A stretch of 59,996 bases of DNA from an uncultured Clostridia bacterium (GCA_934149165.1 CAKPDY010000007.1:1-59996); one strand, 5' to 3'. Shown: positions 48,624 through 58,314, counted from the first letter of the stretch. Notes: generated by a model from the letters alone, not told the origin. Translations and numbers: made by a program.

Positions 48624-50249
48624 TTAAAAATGTTTTCCTTTTTTCTTTGGTGTTATATTTGGTTTAAAATCTTCATTATCATCTTCATTTTTGTCATCTG
48701 TAACATTTTCATTATTATATATATTTGTATTTTCTATAAAATTTGAATTATCCACAACTTGAGTTTTATATTTACTATCTTCAACCATTTCATCATATTC
48801 TGAATTAGCTTCATCTATAGCATTTTTTAAAGAATAATCATAATTATTATCTGCTTCGTCTTCATTAGCATTTTTATTTTTTTGTTTTCTCATATCATCT
48901 TCATCATAATCTTCATCAGATTTTGATGTTCTTTTTAATATAATAATTATTATAATAATCAATAATAATAATATACCTATTATTCCACCTAAAATATAAT
49001 ATATAGAATTATCTTTATTATCACTTTGTGTTGTTACCATTTGGTTTTGTACTGGTTTTTTTACTGAAATTTGGTATACGCCAGTTTTTGAACCATTTTT
49101 GCTTTCAAGCATTATTGTAATTATTTTTTCTCCACTTTCAGTTTGTTCATTTTCTGCAACTGTAACATCAACATTTTCATCTGCAGCAGTTGCAACTATG
49201 TCTTCAATTTTTATTGTTGATGGGTCTTCTATTGTAATTACATAACTTGTTATACTTGGATCAAAATTAGGCTCTAATGTTCCTTTTGAAACTTTTAAAG
49301 AACTTAATTTTAATGAATCAACAACACTATCTTCATTAGATTTAGAAACTGTTATTGAGTATATTCTTGTTGTTCCATCTTCTGCAGTTACTGTTATTTT
49401 TACTATATTATTGCCTACTTTAAAATTTTCATTTCCTGTAATATCAACATTTGCTTTTTCATCTTCTGGAATTGCTTTAATTGTTAACTTTTCTTCTCCT
49501 GATGTTAAATCTACACTATATTTTGTTGTTTGTGGATTAAATTCTGGTGTTAAAGTGTAATTTTCCACGGTTAGCTCTTTCAAAGCTTTATTTGATGATT
49601 TTTCTTCTTCTTTTTGTGGCTCTGTAGTTGATAATGCTGTACTTATTATATATGCTGTTGAACCATTATATGAAACTTTACTCCAACCATTAGTGCTTAT
49701 TCCTGTTCTTGTAACACTTTCTCCCTTTTTTAGAGAACCAAGTAATTTACTTGATGATGAATAGCTTGCTCTTACATTTACTGATGTGTTTGTTACATAT
49801 ACTGTTTCATTTTTATCTGTGAATGTTGGTTCTACTGGTTTTTTTGGTTCTTCTTCCTTTGGAGTTTCCACCTTTTCTTTAACTGTTACAGTAACAGATT
49901 TTGAAATATCTGCTGATGTTCCATCTGCATCTGTTACATCTCCAGTTAAATTAACAGTATATGTTCCTGGTTTAGAAGTATCTAATTTGTAAGATTTATT
50001 TGTTGTTTTGTTTGTGAATTCTTCTGTATTTGCTCCTGGAACTGTGTCTGAAATTCCTGCACCATTTACTTTAATATTCCATGTTATAGCATTTATTGAT
50101 ACATTAATATTTACATTTTCACCTACAGTAGCCTCTGTTTTACTTGCAGATATTCCTGCTGTTGCTGCATCACAAACCATTCCATTAAAAAACAATAAAA
50201 TTAATGTGGCAAAAAATATTATAGCTATCTTATATTTATATTTTTTCAT
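48624..50249 (-). CDS. Surface protein with SH3 and cadherin-like repeats and C-terminal anchor
   Basis: A 541-aa protein. It has a signal peptide (IAIIFFATLILLFFNGMVCDA), a beta-domain starting GISASKTEATVGENVNINV, a bacterial SH3 domain (about 150-205; VYVTNTSVNVRASYSSSSK), two cadherin-like beta-sandwich repeats (about 220-300 and 310-395; each opens with LKELTVEN or LSSLKVSK), a membrane helix at about 410-432, and an acidic cytoplasmic tail of about 110 residues. It probably links the wall to the membrane. The neighbour upstream carries SH3 repeats too. GGAGGG lies before ATG. Confidence 0.9.
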   Translation of the reverse strand: MKKYKYKIAIIFFATLILLFFNGMVCDAATAGISASKTEATVGENVNINVSINAITWNIKVNGAGISDTVPGANTEEFTNKTTNKSYKLDTSKPGTYTVNLTGDVTDADGTSADISKSVTVTVKEKVETPKEEEPKKPVEPTFTDKNETVYVTNTSVNVRASYSSSSKLLGSLKKGESVTRTGISTNGWSKVSYNGSTAYIISTALSTTEPQKEEEKSSNKALKELTVENYTLTPEFNPQTTKYSVDLTSGEEKLTIKAIPEDEKANVDITGNENFKVGNNIVKITVTAEDGTTRIYSITVSKSNEDSVVDSLKLSSLKVSKGTLEPNFDPSITSYVITIEDPSTIKIEDIVATAADENVDVTVAENEQTESGEKIITIMLESKNGSKTGVYQISVKKPVQNQMVTTQSDNKDNSIYYILGGIIGILLLLIIIIIIILKRTSKSDEDYDEDDMRKQKNKNANEDEADNNYDYSLKNAIDEANSEYDEMVEDSKYKTQVVDNSNFIENTNIYNNENVTDDKNEDDNEDFKPNITPKKKGKHF

Positions 50250-50274
50250 TTTTCTTTTCCCTCCAATTTATAAT

Positions 50275-52218
50275 TTAATGTTGTTTTAAATATAATATAA
50301 TTTGATATAAATCACCTGAGTTGATTTTACCATCTTTATTAACATCATAAGTTTTATCATATCCATCTGGATTATCTTTTAAAAATTTTATTATATAAAA
50401 TAAATCTGTTGAGTTAACTTTACCGTTATTGTCTACATCACATGCTTCTGTAGTTGCACAAGCTGCTTCATATGTTAAATAATTATTAGCAATATATCCC
50501 TCTAATCCATCAGATGTAACAATTTTATCCCAATTACATCCATCTGCATTAGCAACATTTTTTTGTAGTACAGTTACCTTCTCACCTTTTGGTTTACATG
50601 TAACTATATTATAATTAGTTCCTGCACCTTCTCTTATACGAACTCCAACTCCATTTATATATGCAATTGAATATGTACTTGTAGCAACTTCATTCAAGAA
50701 TTCTGTAGCAATATAACCTTGTATTCCATTGCTAAGTTTTACTCTTGACCAATTAAATCCATCTAATCCATTATATTTTCCATTTTCAATTATAGTAACT
50801 GGTTGTCCTGAAGTTAATGTAACAATAACTTTTGTATTACTTGTTCCTGGTCCATTTCTTAAATTAACACCTGTATTTGCAACAGCTGATATATTTGCAT
50901 TTGTTACATCTTCTATTTTTTGAATAAAATCTCTAGCAATATAGCCCTTTTGTCCATTTGGTAGTACTACTTTATCCCAATAATATCCATTTTCTTTTTT
51001 AACTGCTATTTCTATTCTTAATAAAATATCATTTGAATTAACTTTTGTTATTTCTGCTGATGATGTTGATTTATCACTTCTTACTGCTACTTCATTTCCT
51101 GTAACTTTAACATTTTGTGTAACAATTGAAACTCCATCTGGTGATGGTGATGTTTCTTGTGGCATATTATTGTATACTGGTATTACAAAATTTATACTGC
51201 CTTCTAATAGTCCCATACTTTCATATGAACTTTTAACTGTATTTCCTTCTGTTGTAGCTGCTGAAACATTTTGCATGTATTGATGATAATATAAGCTTCC
51301 TTCTGAATTATCTACATCAAATTTTTGCAAATATAATGTACTTTGTCCTCTTGAAATATAATTTGATGCAATAAAAATTGCTCCTGCTTTTATTGATTTT
51401 TCTGGATCATCCCATCCTTTATTTTTTGCATAATTTAATCCATTTGCTAATACAGCTGAATTTCCGCTTCCAGTAGCACCTATATTACAAAAATTATAAT
51501 ATCCTATATATCCAGAAATATTTCCAGTACCAGTTCCACTTAATCTTTCTGTTCCTTGTTCTTGTTTTATTCTAGCTGCTAAATGATATGGACTAATTCC
51601 TGCTTCTTTAGCAGATTCCATAATTATTTGTGCATATGATTTATTTATAACACCTTTAGAGCCATCTGTTTTTGTATATGTTACTGTATTTCCATTAGCC
51701 CATGATACACTGTTTAATATTTTATTTACACCCTCTATATTTTGTACATTTCCATTATATGATAAATCTTCAAATTGGAAAATGTTGTTATCATTTAACC
51801 AATTACGTGGGTCCATATAATATGAAACTGCCATTTCTGATGCACATTTCCAATTACCATTATCATATTTAGCATTTCCACATGTAGAACATACCCAATT
51901 TCCTTCAAATGTTTTCCAAATTAGGTTTCTTCCATGTGAAGCAACTGTTTCATTTTTTATAACCTCATTCCAATCTAACCCTGTTTCTAAAATTGTAAAG
52001 TTCCAATTTGGGTGTTCTGTTTTTAATTTTTTTATAAGTTCCTCATATCCTGGATAGTTGGCTAATTTTCCTTGTGTATATGTTGACTTTATTTGTGCTG
52101 CTAATATGCTTTTTGGCATTACTACACCAATGAATATATATGTTATTATAATTAAAATTATTACCATTTTTGCTAATTTTCTTACGTTTTTTACTGGTAA
52201 AAAGCTATTTTTCAACAC
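50275..52218 (-). CDS. Secreted glucosaminidase with three SH3 domains and a dockerin
   Basis: A 647-aa protein. A signal anchor at about 15-40 is followed by a GH73-like N-acetylglucosaminidase region (about 45-330) with HPNWNFTIL, YYMDPRNWLND, SPYHLAARIKQEQGT (catalytic Glu) and YNFCNIGA, then three SH3-like domains (about 365-585), and a C-terminal dockerin pair with DVDNNGKVNSTD and DVNKDGKINSGD, Ca-binding loops. It should cut peptidoglycan glycan strands and may dock onto a cohesin. The start is GTG after GGAGGAGG. Confidence 0.9.
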   Translation of the reverse strand: MLKNSFLPVKNVRKLAKMVIILIIITYIFIGVVMPKSILAAQIKSTYTQGKLANYPGYEELIKKLKTEHPNWNFTILETGLDWNEVIKNETVASHGRNLIWKTFEGNWVCSTCGNAKYDNGNWKCASEMAVSYYMDPRNWLNDNNIFQFEDLSYNGNVQNIEGVNKILNSVSWANGNTVTYTKTDGSKGVINKSYAQIIMESAKEAGISPYHLAARIKQEQGTERLSGTGTGNISGYIGYYNFCNIGATGSGNSAVLANGLNYAKNKGWDDPEKSIKAGAIFIASNYISRGQSTLYLQKFDVDNSEGSLYYHQYMQNVSAATTEGNTVKSSYESMGLLEGSINFVIPVYNNMPQETSPSPDGVSIVTQNVKVTGNEVAVRSDKSTSSAEITKVNSNDILLRIEIAVKKENGYYWDKVVLPNGQKGYIARDFIQKIEDVTNANISAVANTGVNLRNGPGTSNTKVIVTLTSGQPVTIIENGKYNGLDGFNWSRVKLSNGIQGYIATEFLNEVATSTYSIAYINGVGVRIREGAGTNYNIVTCKPKGEKVTVLQKNVANADGCNWDKIVTSDGLEGYIANNYLTYEAACATTEACDVDNNGKVNSTDLFYIIKFLKDNPDGYDKTYDVNKDGKINSGDLYQIILYLKQH

Positions 52219-52310
52219 CTTTTTTCCTCCTCCTCTTTTGCAACATTTTTTAACAAATATAGTATATCATTCTTACATTTTTGAGTCAATCATATTACAA
52301 GATTTTACAA

Positions 52311-52420
52311 AAATGTAATATTTTTGTAATATTTGAATAATGTCAATCAATTTTCAACAAAAAAAATAAATACAAACTTTTACAAGTTTGTATTTATTTT
52401 TTTAATCCTATCTAACTGCT
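52311..52420. repeat. 110-bp perfect direct repeat, copy A
   Basis: Identical over 110 bases to 53790-53899 (offset 1479). It includes the terminator and last codons of ppdK as found in copy B, so copy A is a duplicated piece of the ppdK 3' end. The perfect identity suggests a recent event. Confidence 0.9.
52360..52403 (-). terminator. Terminator within repeat copy A
   Basis: Same 20-bp perfect stem and 4-base loop as at 53839-53882. Here it lies downstream of the transglutaminase-like gene and probably ends its transcript. Confidence 0.8.
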
Positions 52421-52440
52421 AATTGGTGAAATTATGATTG

Positions 52441-52557
52441 CTATCTTCCATCATATGGATCTTCTTTCCAATTACGCTCCATATCTTTAAATGGAATAAG
52501 CTCTTTCAAATTTTAACTTACTAAATTATTTAATTTACCAATTCTATTAAAATTCAT
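52441..52557 (-). pseudogene. Small gene relic with in-frame stop
   Basis: ATG at 52557 after GGAGGT opens a frame of 38 codons ending at TAG 52441, with one internal TAA at 52513-52515. The second part reads KELIPFKDMERNWKEDPYDGR-like. It lies between repeat copy A and the transglutaminase-like gene, so it is part of the inserted segment. The family is unknown. Confidence 0.35.
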
Positions 52558-52570
52558 ATAACCTCCTTAA

Positions 52571-53584
52571 TTATCCACCATAATACGCATATTGATTTTC
52601 TGCCGAATTAAATACAAATAAATTTTTATCTAAATCTTCTATATTTATGACTGATAAAGTTTTATCAATACTGTCTAGTAAATATGTTTTGTCATTAAAT
52701 TCAAAATACAAACATCTCTCATATCTTTTTTCATTTGCGTTTTTATCTTCTTTCCATATTTTTTCAATTTTGATACCAGATTCTTCAATTAAAAATCTTA
52801 TACATTCAAATAATCCTTGTGAATCAATATTATACCTATTTATTGCTTCAATAGATTTATTAATATATGCAATAAAATCCTTATATTTCAAGTTTTCCTT
52901 TGCTTCTTCAATTTCTTTTAATTTCACTAATTTATCTTTATTAAATTTGTCAACTGCTTTTGTAAATTTTCCTGTTTCATCCCTTAAAATATGTATTCCT
53001 TTTATTGTTAATCCCATTTTTAATCTTGTAAGATCTTTTATACTGTTAAAATCATCTTGATCTAATATTATACTATAATCCTTTCCGGTTAATCCAACAA
53101 CATAGTGAGTATTTTCTTTATCACCAATCATACATGCTTCTAATTCAAATTTTCCATCAATTAAAGTATTTATGGCTTTTGCATAAAATCTTGAAAATTC
53201 ATAACAAATTCTTCTATTATGATTTTTTCTTTTTTCTATCCAATCTTTTCCAACAACACGACCATACCAATCTACAGCAATGTATTTTATGTTTGAAGGA
53301 TCACTTGTATCTTTTTTAAAGAAATATAAAACATTTGCATCATATACATAATTCATACATATAAACTCATATACTTTGATAATTTTATCTTCTAGACTAA
53401 CTGTTTTATCTTTTAATAAATTATCAACCAACTTTTTTATTTGCTCCTCCAATTCCCATTTCACAGTATCATATTCAATCCAATCTTCTTTAAGTACTCT
53501 TTGTGGCTCTAAAATTATTTTATAATCTCCCTCTAAATTTTCGCATATTTCATTATAAAAATTTTTTATATATTTATCTTGCAT
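52571..53584 (-). CDS. Transglutaminase-like cysteine protease-fold protein
   Basis: A 337-aa cytoplasmic protein (no signal peptide). Candidate triad: Cys in RRICYEFSRFYAKAIN (near residue 125), His in ENTHYVVGL (near 158), Asp in IILDQDDFN (near 171), as in transglutaminase-like domains. The C-terminal part has charged helices and a beta end ENQYAYYGG. It is carried on the 1.4-kb segment between 110-bp direct repeats. GGAGAAAC precedes ATG. Substrate unknown; could be a processing protease of a small peptide such as the neighbouring relic. Confidence 0.72.
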   Translation of the reverse strand: MQDKYIKNFYNEICENLEGDYKIILEPQRVLKEDWIEYDTVKWELEEQIKKLVDNLLKDKTVSLEDKIIKVYEFICMNYVYDANVLYFFKKDTSDPSNIKYIAVDWYGRVVGKDWIEKRKNHNRRICYEFSRFYAKAINTLIDGKFELEACMIGDKENTHYVVGLTGKDYSIILDQDDFNSIKDLTRLKMGLTIKGIHILRDETGKFTKAVDKFNKDKLVKLKEIEEAKENLKYKDFIAYINKSIEAINRYNIDSQGLFECIRFLIEESGIKIEKIWKEDKNANEKRYERCLYFEFNDKTYLLDSIDKTLSVINIEDLDKNLFVFNSAENQYAYYGG

Positions 53585-53602
53585 TTTATGTTTCTCCTTT
53601 TA

Positions 53603-53748
53603 TTAATTATATTTTACAATTAAATTATCAATTTGTGGATTTATTTTTCCTTTCATAATTAAATTCTCATACATATTTTTCGTAATTAGTTTTTGGTATG
53701 TTTCTTCTAGTTTTTCTTCATTTACACCACTATTTATATTATTTTACT
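53603..53748 (-). pseudogene. Truncated 3' end of an unknown gene
   Basis: An open frame of about 45 codons without start, ending KGKINPQIDNLIVKYN at TAA 53603, just upstream of the transglutaminase-like gene. Its 5' part appears cut off near the repeat copy B junction. Confidence 0.4.
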
Positions 53749-53789
53749 ATAAATTAGACGTATTGTCTACACTAAAAAAATACCAAAAT

Positions 53790-53899
53790 AAATGTAATAT
53801 TTTTGTAATATTTGAATAATGTCAATCAATTTTCAACAAAAAAAATAAATACAAACTTTTACAAGTTTGTATTTATTTTTTTAATCCTATCTAACTGCT
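53790..53899. repeat. 110-bp perfect direct repeat, copy B
   Basis: The copy joined to the intact ppdK 3' end: it contains the last four codons and stop of ppdK and its terminator. Identical to 52311-52420. Confidence 0.9.
53839..53882 (-). terminator. Terminator of ppdK
   Basis: Bases 53839-53858 pair perfectly with 53863-53882 (20 bp, 4-base loop), immediately after the ppdK stop at 53887, with a T-rich tail on the minus strand. Confidence 0.88.
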
Positions 53900-56515
53900 G
53901 CTTGTGCAGCTGCTAATCTTGCAATTGGCACTCTAAAAGGAGAACATGAAACATAATCTAAACCTACTCTATGGCAAAATTCAACAGATTTTGGTTCTCC
54001 ACCATGTTCACCACAAATTCCGCAATTCAATATCTGGTCTTGTTTTCTTTCCTAATTTAACACCTAAATCAACTAACTTTCCAACACCTTTTTCATCAAT
54101 TCTTTGGAATGGGTCACTTTCAAATATTTTTTTATCATAATATGATTTTAAAAATTTTCCAGCATCATCACGGCTAAAACCATATGTTAATTGTGTTAAA
54201 TCATTTGTTCCAAAAGAAAAGAATTCTGCTTCTTTTGCAATTTCGTCTGCAAGTAAACATGCTCTAGGAATTTCTATCATGGTTCCTACTTTATACTGTA
54301 AATCTTCAGGTGAAAGTCCTGCATTTTTTATAACCTCATTTGCAGTATTTACAACAATATCTTTAACATAAATTAATTCTTTAACATCTCCAATAAGTGG
54401 AATCATTATTTCTGTATGAACATCTGTTGTTCCTGATTTTTTTACATTTATAGCAGCTTGTATTATAGCTTTTGTTTGCATTACAGCAATTTCTGGATAG
54501 GTTACATCTAACCTGCAACCTCTATGTCCCATCATTGGGTTAAACTCATGCAAATCAACTACTATTTCTTTTAATTCATCAAATGTCATATTCATATCTT
54601 TAGCTAAATTCTCTATTTCCCAATCTTCATGTGGTAAAAATTCGTGTAATGGTGGGTCAAGTAATCTTATTGTAACTGGGTACCCTTTCATTGTTTTATA
54701 TAATTCTTCAAAATCTCCCATTTGCATTGGAAGTATTTTTTCTAATGCTTTTGCACGTTGCTCAGATGTTTTTGAAACTATCATTTCACGAATTGCTGAA
54801 ATTCTATCTGATTCAAAAAACATATGCTCTGTTCTACATAAGCCTATACCTTGTGCCCCAAAATCATATGCTTGTTTTGCATCTTTGGCATTATCTGCAT
54901 TTGCTCTAACTTCAAGCTTTCTAAACGCATCTGCCCATCCCATAAATTTTGCAAAATCTCCAGACATTGTAGCATCTACTGTTTCTATTTCCTCACCATA
55001 TACAATTCCTGTTGAACCATCAAGTGAAATATAATCACCTTCTTTAAATTTTTCTCCATCAGGTGTTATAATATAATTTTCATTTTCATTTATTATTAAA
55101 TCTCCACAACCAGCAACACAACAAGTTCCCATTCCACGTGCTACAACTGCTGCATGTGATGTCATTCCACCTCTTACAGTTAAAACACCATTACATACAA
55201 CCATTCCTTCTATATCTTCAGGAGATGTTTCTAAACGTACTAATATTAAATTTTTTTCACCATTTTTGTATAACTCTTGTGCTTTTACAGAATTAAACAC
55301 AATTTTTCCTGTACCAGCTCCAGGTGATGCTGGTAAACCTTTTGCTATTACTTTTGCTTTTTTCAATTTTTCAATATTAAAATTAGGATGAAGTAATTGT
55401 TCTAATTGTTGTGGCTGAATTTTTAATATAGCCTCTTTTTTTGTAATTAAACCTTCTTTTTCCATATCAACTGCAATTTTCAAAGCAGAATGTGCTGTTC
55501 TTTTACCATTTCTTGTTTGAAGAATATACAATTTTCCATGTTCAATTGTAAATTCCATATCTTGCATATCTTTATAATGATTTTCTAATTTTTTTGCATA
55601 TTTAATAAATTCATTATATGCATTTTCATTAATCTGTTTTAATGTTTCAATTTCATTAGGTGTTCTAACACCTGCAACAACATCTTCACCTTGTGCGTTC
55701 ATTAAAAACTCACCAAACACTTTATTTTCACCAGTTGCAGGATTTCTTGAAAAAGCTACACCTGTACCACAATCTTCACCCATATTTCCAAAAACCATTT
55801 CTTGAACATTTACGGCAGTTCCCCAATTTGATGGTATGTCATTTAATCTTCTATATGTTATTGCTCTTGGATTATTCCAAGACTTAAAAACTGCTTTAAC
55901 TGAATCTAATAATTGTTTTCTTGAATCTTGTGGAAAATCTTCACCAGTTTGTTGTTTATATATTCCTTTAAATACTTTTACTAAATCTTCTAAATCATTT
56001 GCATCCATATCAGTATCTAATTTTAAGCCTCTTTGTTCTTTTTTAGTGTCTATTGCTTGTTCAAATAATTTTTTAGGAATTTCTTTTACAACATCACTAT
56101 ACATTTGAATAAATCTTCTATAACTATCAAATGCAAACCTTCTATTCTTTTGTGCTAATGTATTTACAACATCATCATTTATACCTAAATTTAAAATAGT
56201 ATCCATCATACCTGGCATTGATGCCCTTGCACCTGAACGTACAGATATTAATAATGGATTTTCCTTACTTCCTAATTTTTTATTAGTGCTTTTTTCTAAT
56301 TTTTCTAATCCTTCGTAAATTTGCTCTATTATTTCATCTGATATTTGCTCATTATTATCATAATAATTATTACAAGCTTCTGTTGTAATAGTAAAACCTT
56401 GTGGGACTGGAAGTCCTAAATTAGTCATTTCTGCCAAATTTGCTCCTTTTCCTCCTAATAATTCACGCATTTCACTATTTCCTTCAGTAAATAAATATAC
56501 ATATTTCTTTTCCAT
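53887..56515 (-). CDS. ppdK: Pyruvate, phosphate dikinase, read through a CGG +1 frameshift
   Basis: An 875-aa enzyme interconverting pyruvate + ATP + phosphate and PEP + AMP + PPi. Seen: GKGANLAEMTNLGLPVPQG (ATP-grasp), SRNPATGE, GGMTSHAAVVARGMG (phospho-His swivel domain), LCRTEHMFFE and GFSRDDAG in the PEP barrel. The frame breaks at CGG (54020-54022), at DIEL; skipping C gives L-G-ICGEHGGEPKSVEF and ends SCSPFRVPIARLAAAQ, the exact PPDK C-terminus with its catalytic Cys. Without the shift the protein stops at RNLW, lacking the active-site Cys. It follows glyS by 59 bases. Confidence 0.95.
54020..54022 (-). other. CGG +1 frameshift site 7 (ppdK)
   Basis: The frame reads TTG CGG AAT TTG TGG TGA. 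Skipping C gives TTG GGA ATT TGT GGT GAA, i.e. LGICGEHGG, one of the most conserved motifs in PPDK. The Gly and the correct C-terminus make this the most decisive of the seven sites. Confidence 0.88.
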
Positions 56516-56574
56516 AATATGCTTCCTCCTTTGTATTATTATTTCAAATTTTAAATTTATTATAACACAAAATT

Positions 56575-57957
56575 TTAAAATTCAATTTTTTCTTCAAGCC
56601 ATTTATCTAATTCATTAATTGAAATTCTAACTTGTTCCATTGTATCCCTATCTCTTACAGTTACTTGATTATCTTCTAATGTATCAAAATCTATAGTTAC
56701 ACAATATGGTGTTCCTATTTCATCTTCTCTTCTATAACGTTTACCAATACTTCCTGCTTCATCATAATCACACATAAATTTTTTAGAAAGCATTTCATAA
56801 ACTTCGTTTGCTTTATCACTTAATTTTTTAGATAAAGGTAATACTGCAACTTTAAATGGTGCTAATGCTGGGTGTAGATGTAATACTGTACGAACATCAC
56901 CTTCAGCAATTTCTTCTTCATCATATGAATTACATAAAAATGCAAGTGCAACTCTATCACAACCAAGTGATGGTTCTATAACATATGGTATATATTTTTC
57001 TCCTGTTTCTTGGTCTAAATATGTTAAATCTTGTTTTGAATGTTCCATATGTCTTGTTAAATCGTAATCTGTTCTGTCTGCAATTCCCCATAATTCACCC
57101 CATCCAAATGGGAAAGCAAATTCAATATCTGTTGTTGCTTTACTATAAAATACTAATTCTTCTTTACTATGGTCACGTAAACGAATATTTTCTTTTTTAA
57201 TTCCTAAGCTTAATAGCCAGTTTTCGCAATATGCTCTCCAGTAGTCAAACCATTCTAAATCTGTTCCTGGTTTACAGAAAAATTCAAGTTCCATTTGTTC
57301 AAATTCACGAGTTCTAAAAGTGAAGTTACCTGGTGTAATTTCATTTCTAAAAGCTTTACCAATTTGCCCAATTCCCATAGGCATTTTTTTTCTAGTTGTA
57401 CGAACAACATTTTTAAAATTAACAAAAATACCTTGAGCTGTTTCTGGTCTTAAATATACTTGTGATGTTGAATCTTCTGTTACACCTTGGAATGTTTTGA
57501 ACATAAGGTTAAATTTTCTAATATCTGTAAAATTTTGTTTACCACAATTTGGACAAACAATATTATGTTCTTTTATATAATTAATCATGTCCTCATCTGG
57601 CCAACCATCAACTATTTCTTCACAATTATTTTCATGCATCCATTCTTCTATTAATTTATCTGCTCTATGTCTTGTTTTACATTCTTTACAATCTATAAGT
57701 GGATCACTAAAACCTCCTACATGACCTGTTGCAACCCATGTTTGTGGATTCATTAAAATTGCTGCATCTAAGCCTACATTATATTTATTTTCTTGAATAA
57801 ATTTTTTCATCCATGCTTTTTTTACATTATTTTTTAATTCTACTCCTAAAGGTCCATAATCCCAAGTATTTGCTAAACCTCCATAAATTTCTGAACCTGG
57901 ATATATAAATCCTCTTCCTTTACATAAACTTACTAATTTTTCCATGTTTTCTAACAT
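56575..57957 (-). CDS. glyS: Glycyl-tRNA synthetase (homodimeric type)
   Basis: A 460-aa class II enzyme with GRGFIYPGSEIYGG, LRPETAQGIFVNF (motif 2 region), GIGQIGKAFRNEITP, EFEQMELEFFC and EPSLGCDRVALAFL (motif 3), plus the C-terminal anticodon-binding domain. It charges tRNA-Gly. It has the zinc-type insertion with CKECK and CPNCGKQN. The leader is a T-box (58040-58270), so expression should rise when tRNA-Gly is uncharged. AGGAGG lies before ATG. ppdK follows without an obvious terminator, so the two may be co-transcribed. Confidence 0.97.
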   Translation of the reverse strand: MLENMEKLVSLCKGRGFIYPGSEIYGGLANTWDYGPLGVELKNNVKKAWMKKFIQENKYNVGLDAAILMNPQTWVATGHVGGFSDPLIDCKECKTRHRADKLIEEWMHENNCEEIVDGWPDEDMINYIKEHNIVCPNCGKQNFTDIRKFNLMFKTFQGVTEDSTSQVYLRPETAQGIFVNFKNVVRTTRKKMPMGIGQIGKAFRNEITPGNFTFRTREFEQMELEFFCKPGTDLEWFDYWRAYCENWLLSLGIKKENIRLRDHSKEELVFYSKATTDIEFAFPFGWGELWGIADRTDYDLTRHMEHSKQDLTYLDQETGEKYIPYVIEPSLGCDRVALAFLCNSYDEEEIAEGDVRTVLHLHPALAPFKVAVLPLSKKLSDKANEVYEMLSKKFMCDYDEAGSIGKRYRREDEIGTPYCVTIDFDTLEDNQVTVRDRDTMEQVRISINELDKWLEEKIEF

Positions 57958-58039
57958 AAAAACTCCTCCTTTTTACTTATATATGTAACAAATTTTATGT
58001 GGATTTTTCGCAATTTTTACAATATAAACTTAAATAAAC

Positions 58040-58270
58040 AAAAAAACTTTCGCCAACACTAGCTAACTTAGTAGCTAGGGACGAAAGTTAATTTTCCGCG
58101 GTTCCACCCTATTTGATAATAATATTTTTATAATATTATCCACTTTATTTTACCTTGTGTTCAAAAGTTCCACCATACATATTAATTGCTAATTTCCACC
58201 ATATATTAGCTCTCTATAAATTAATTATTGTACTTTTTCTTTATCATTACACATATTTTTTATTGATTTG
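58040..58270 (-). promoter_or_regulatory. T-box riboswitch upstream of glyS
   Basis: The minus strand has the T-box consensus AGGGTGGAACCGCGG (58096-58110), followed by a terminator stem (58042-58090: AACTTTCG pairing with CGAAAGTT, inner CTAGCTA/TAGCTAG) and a T run. The T-box bases would form the competing antiterminator when uncharged tRNA-Gly binds. The Stem I region (about 58180-58250) contains GGT and GGA triplets that could serve as the glycine specifier; I cannot choose between them by eye. A sigma-A promoter lies just upstream. Confidence 0.9.
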
Positions 58271-58276
58271 TTTTAT

Positions 58277-58306
58277 ATTTTAGCATAGTTGTTATGATAA
58301 TGTCAA
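58277..58306 (-). promoter_or_regulatory. Promoter of the glyS T-box transcript
   Basis: Consensus -35 TTGACA (58301-58306), 18-base spacer, -10 TAAAAT (58277-58282) on the minus strand; predicted start near 58270. Confidence 0.75.
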
Positions 58307-58314
58307 GGTTGAAG

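Noticed and set aside
3599..54022. Explaining the seven CGG breaks as random sequencing indels or pseudogenes
   Set aside because: Random one-base insertions would not all create CGG in frame, would not always be +1, and would cluster in homopolymers; none of the seven is in one. A context-specific read artefact cannot be fully excluded without reads.
3599..54022. CGG reassigned to another single amino acid in a triplet code
   Set aside because: A triplet reassignment cannot explain the frame change after each CGG.
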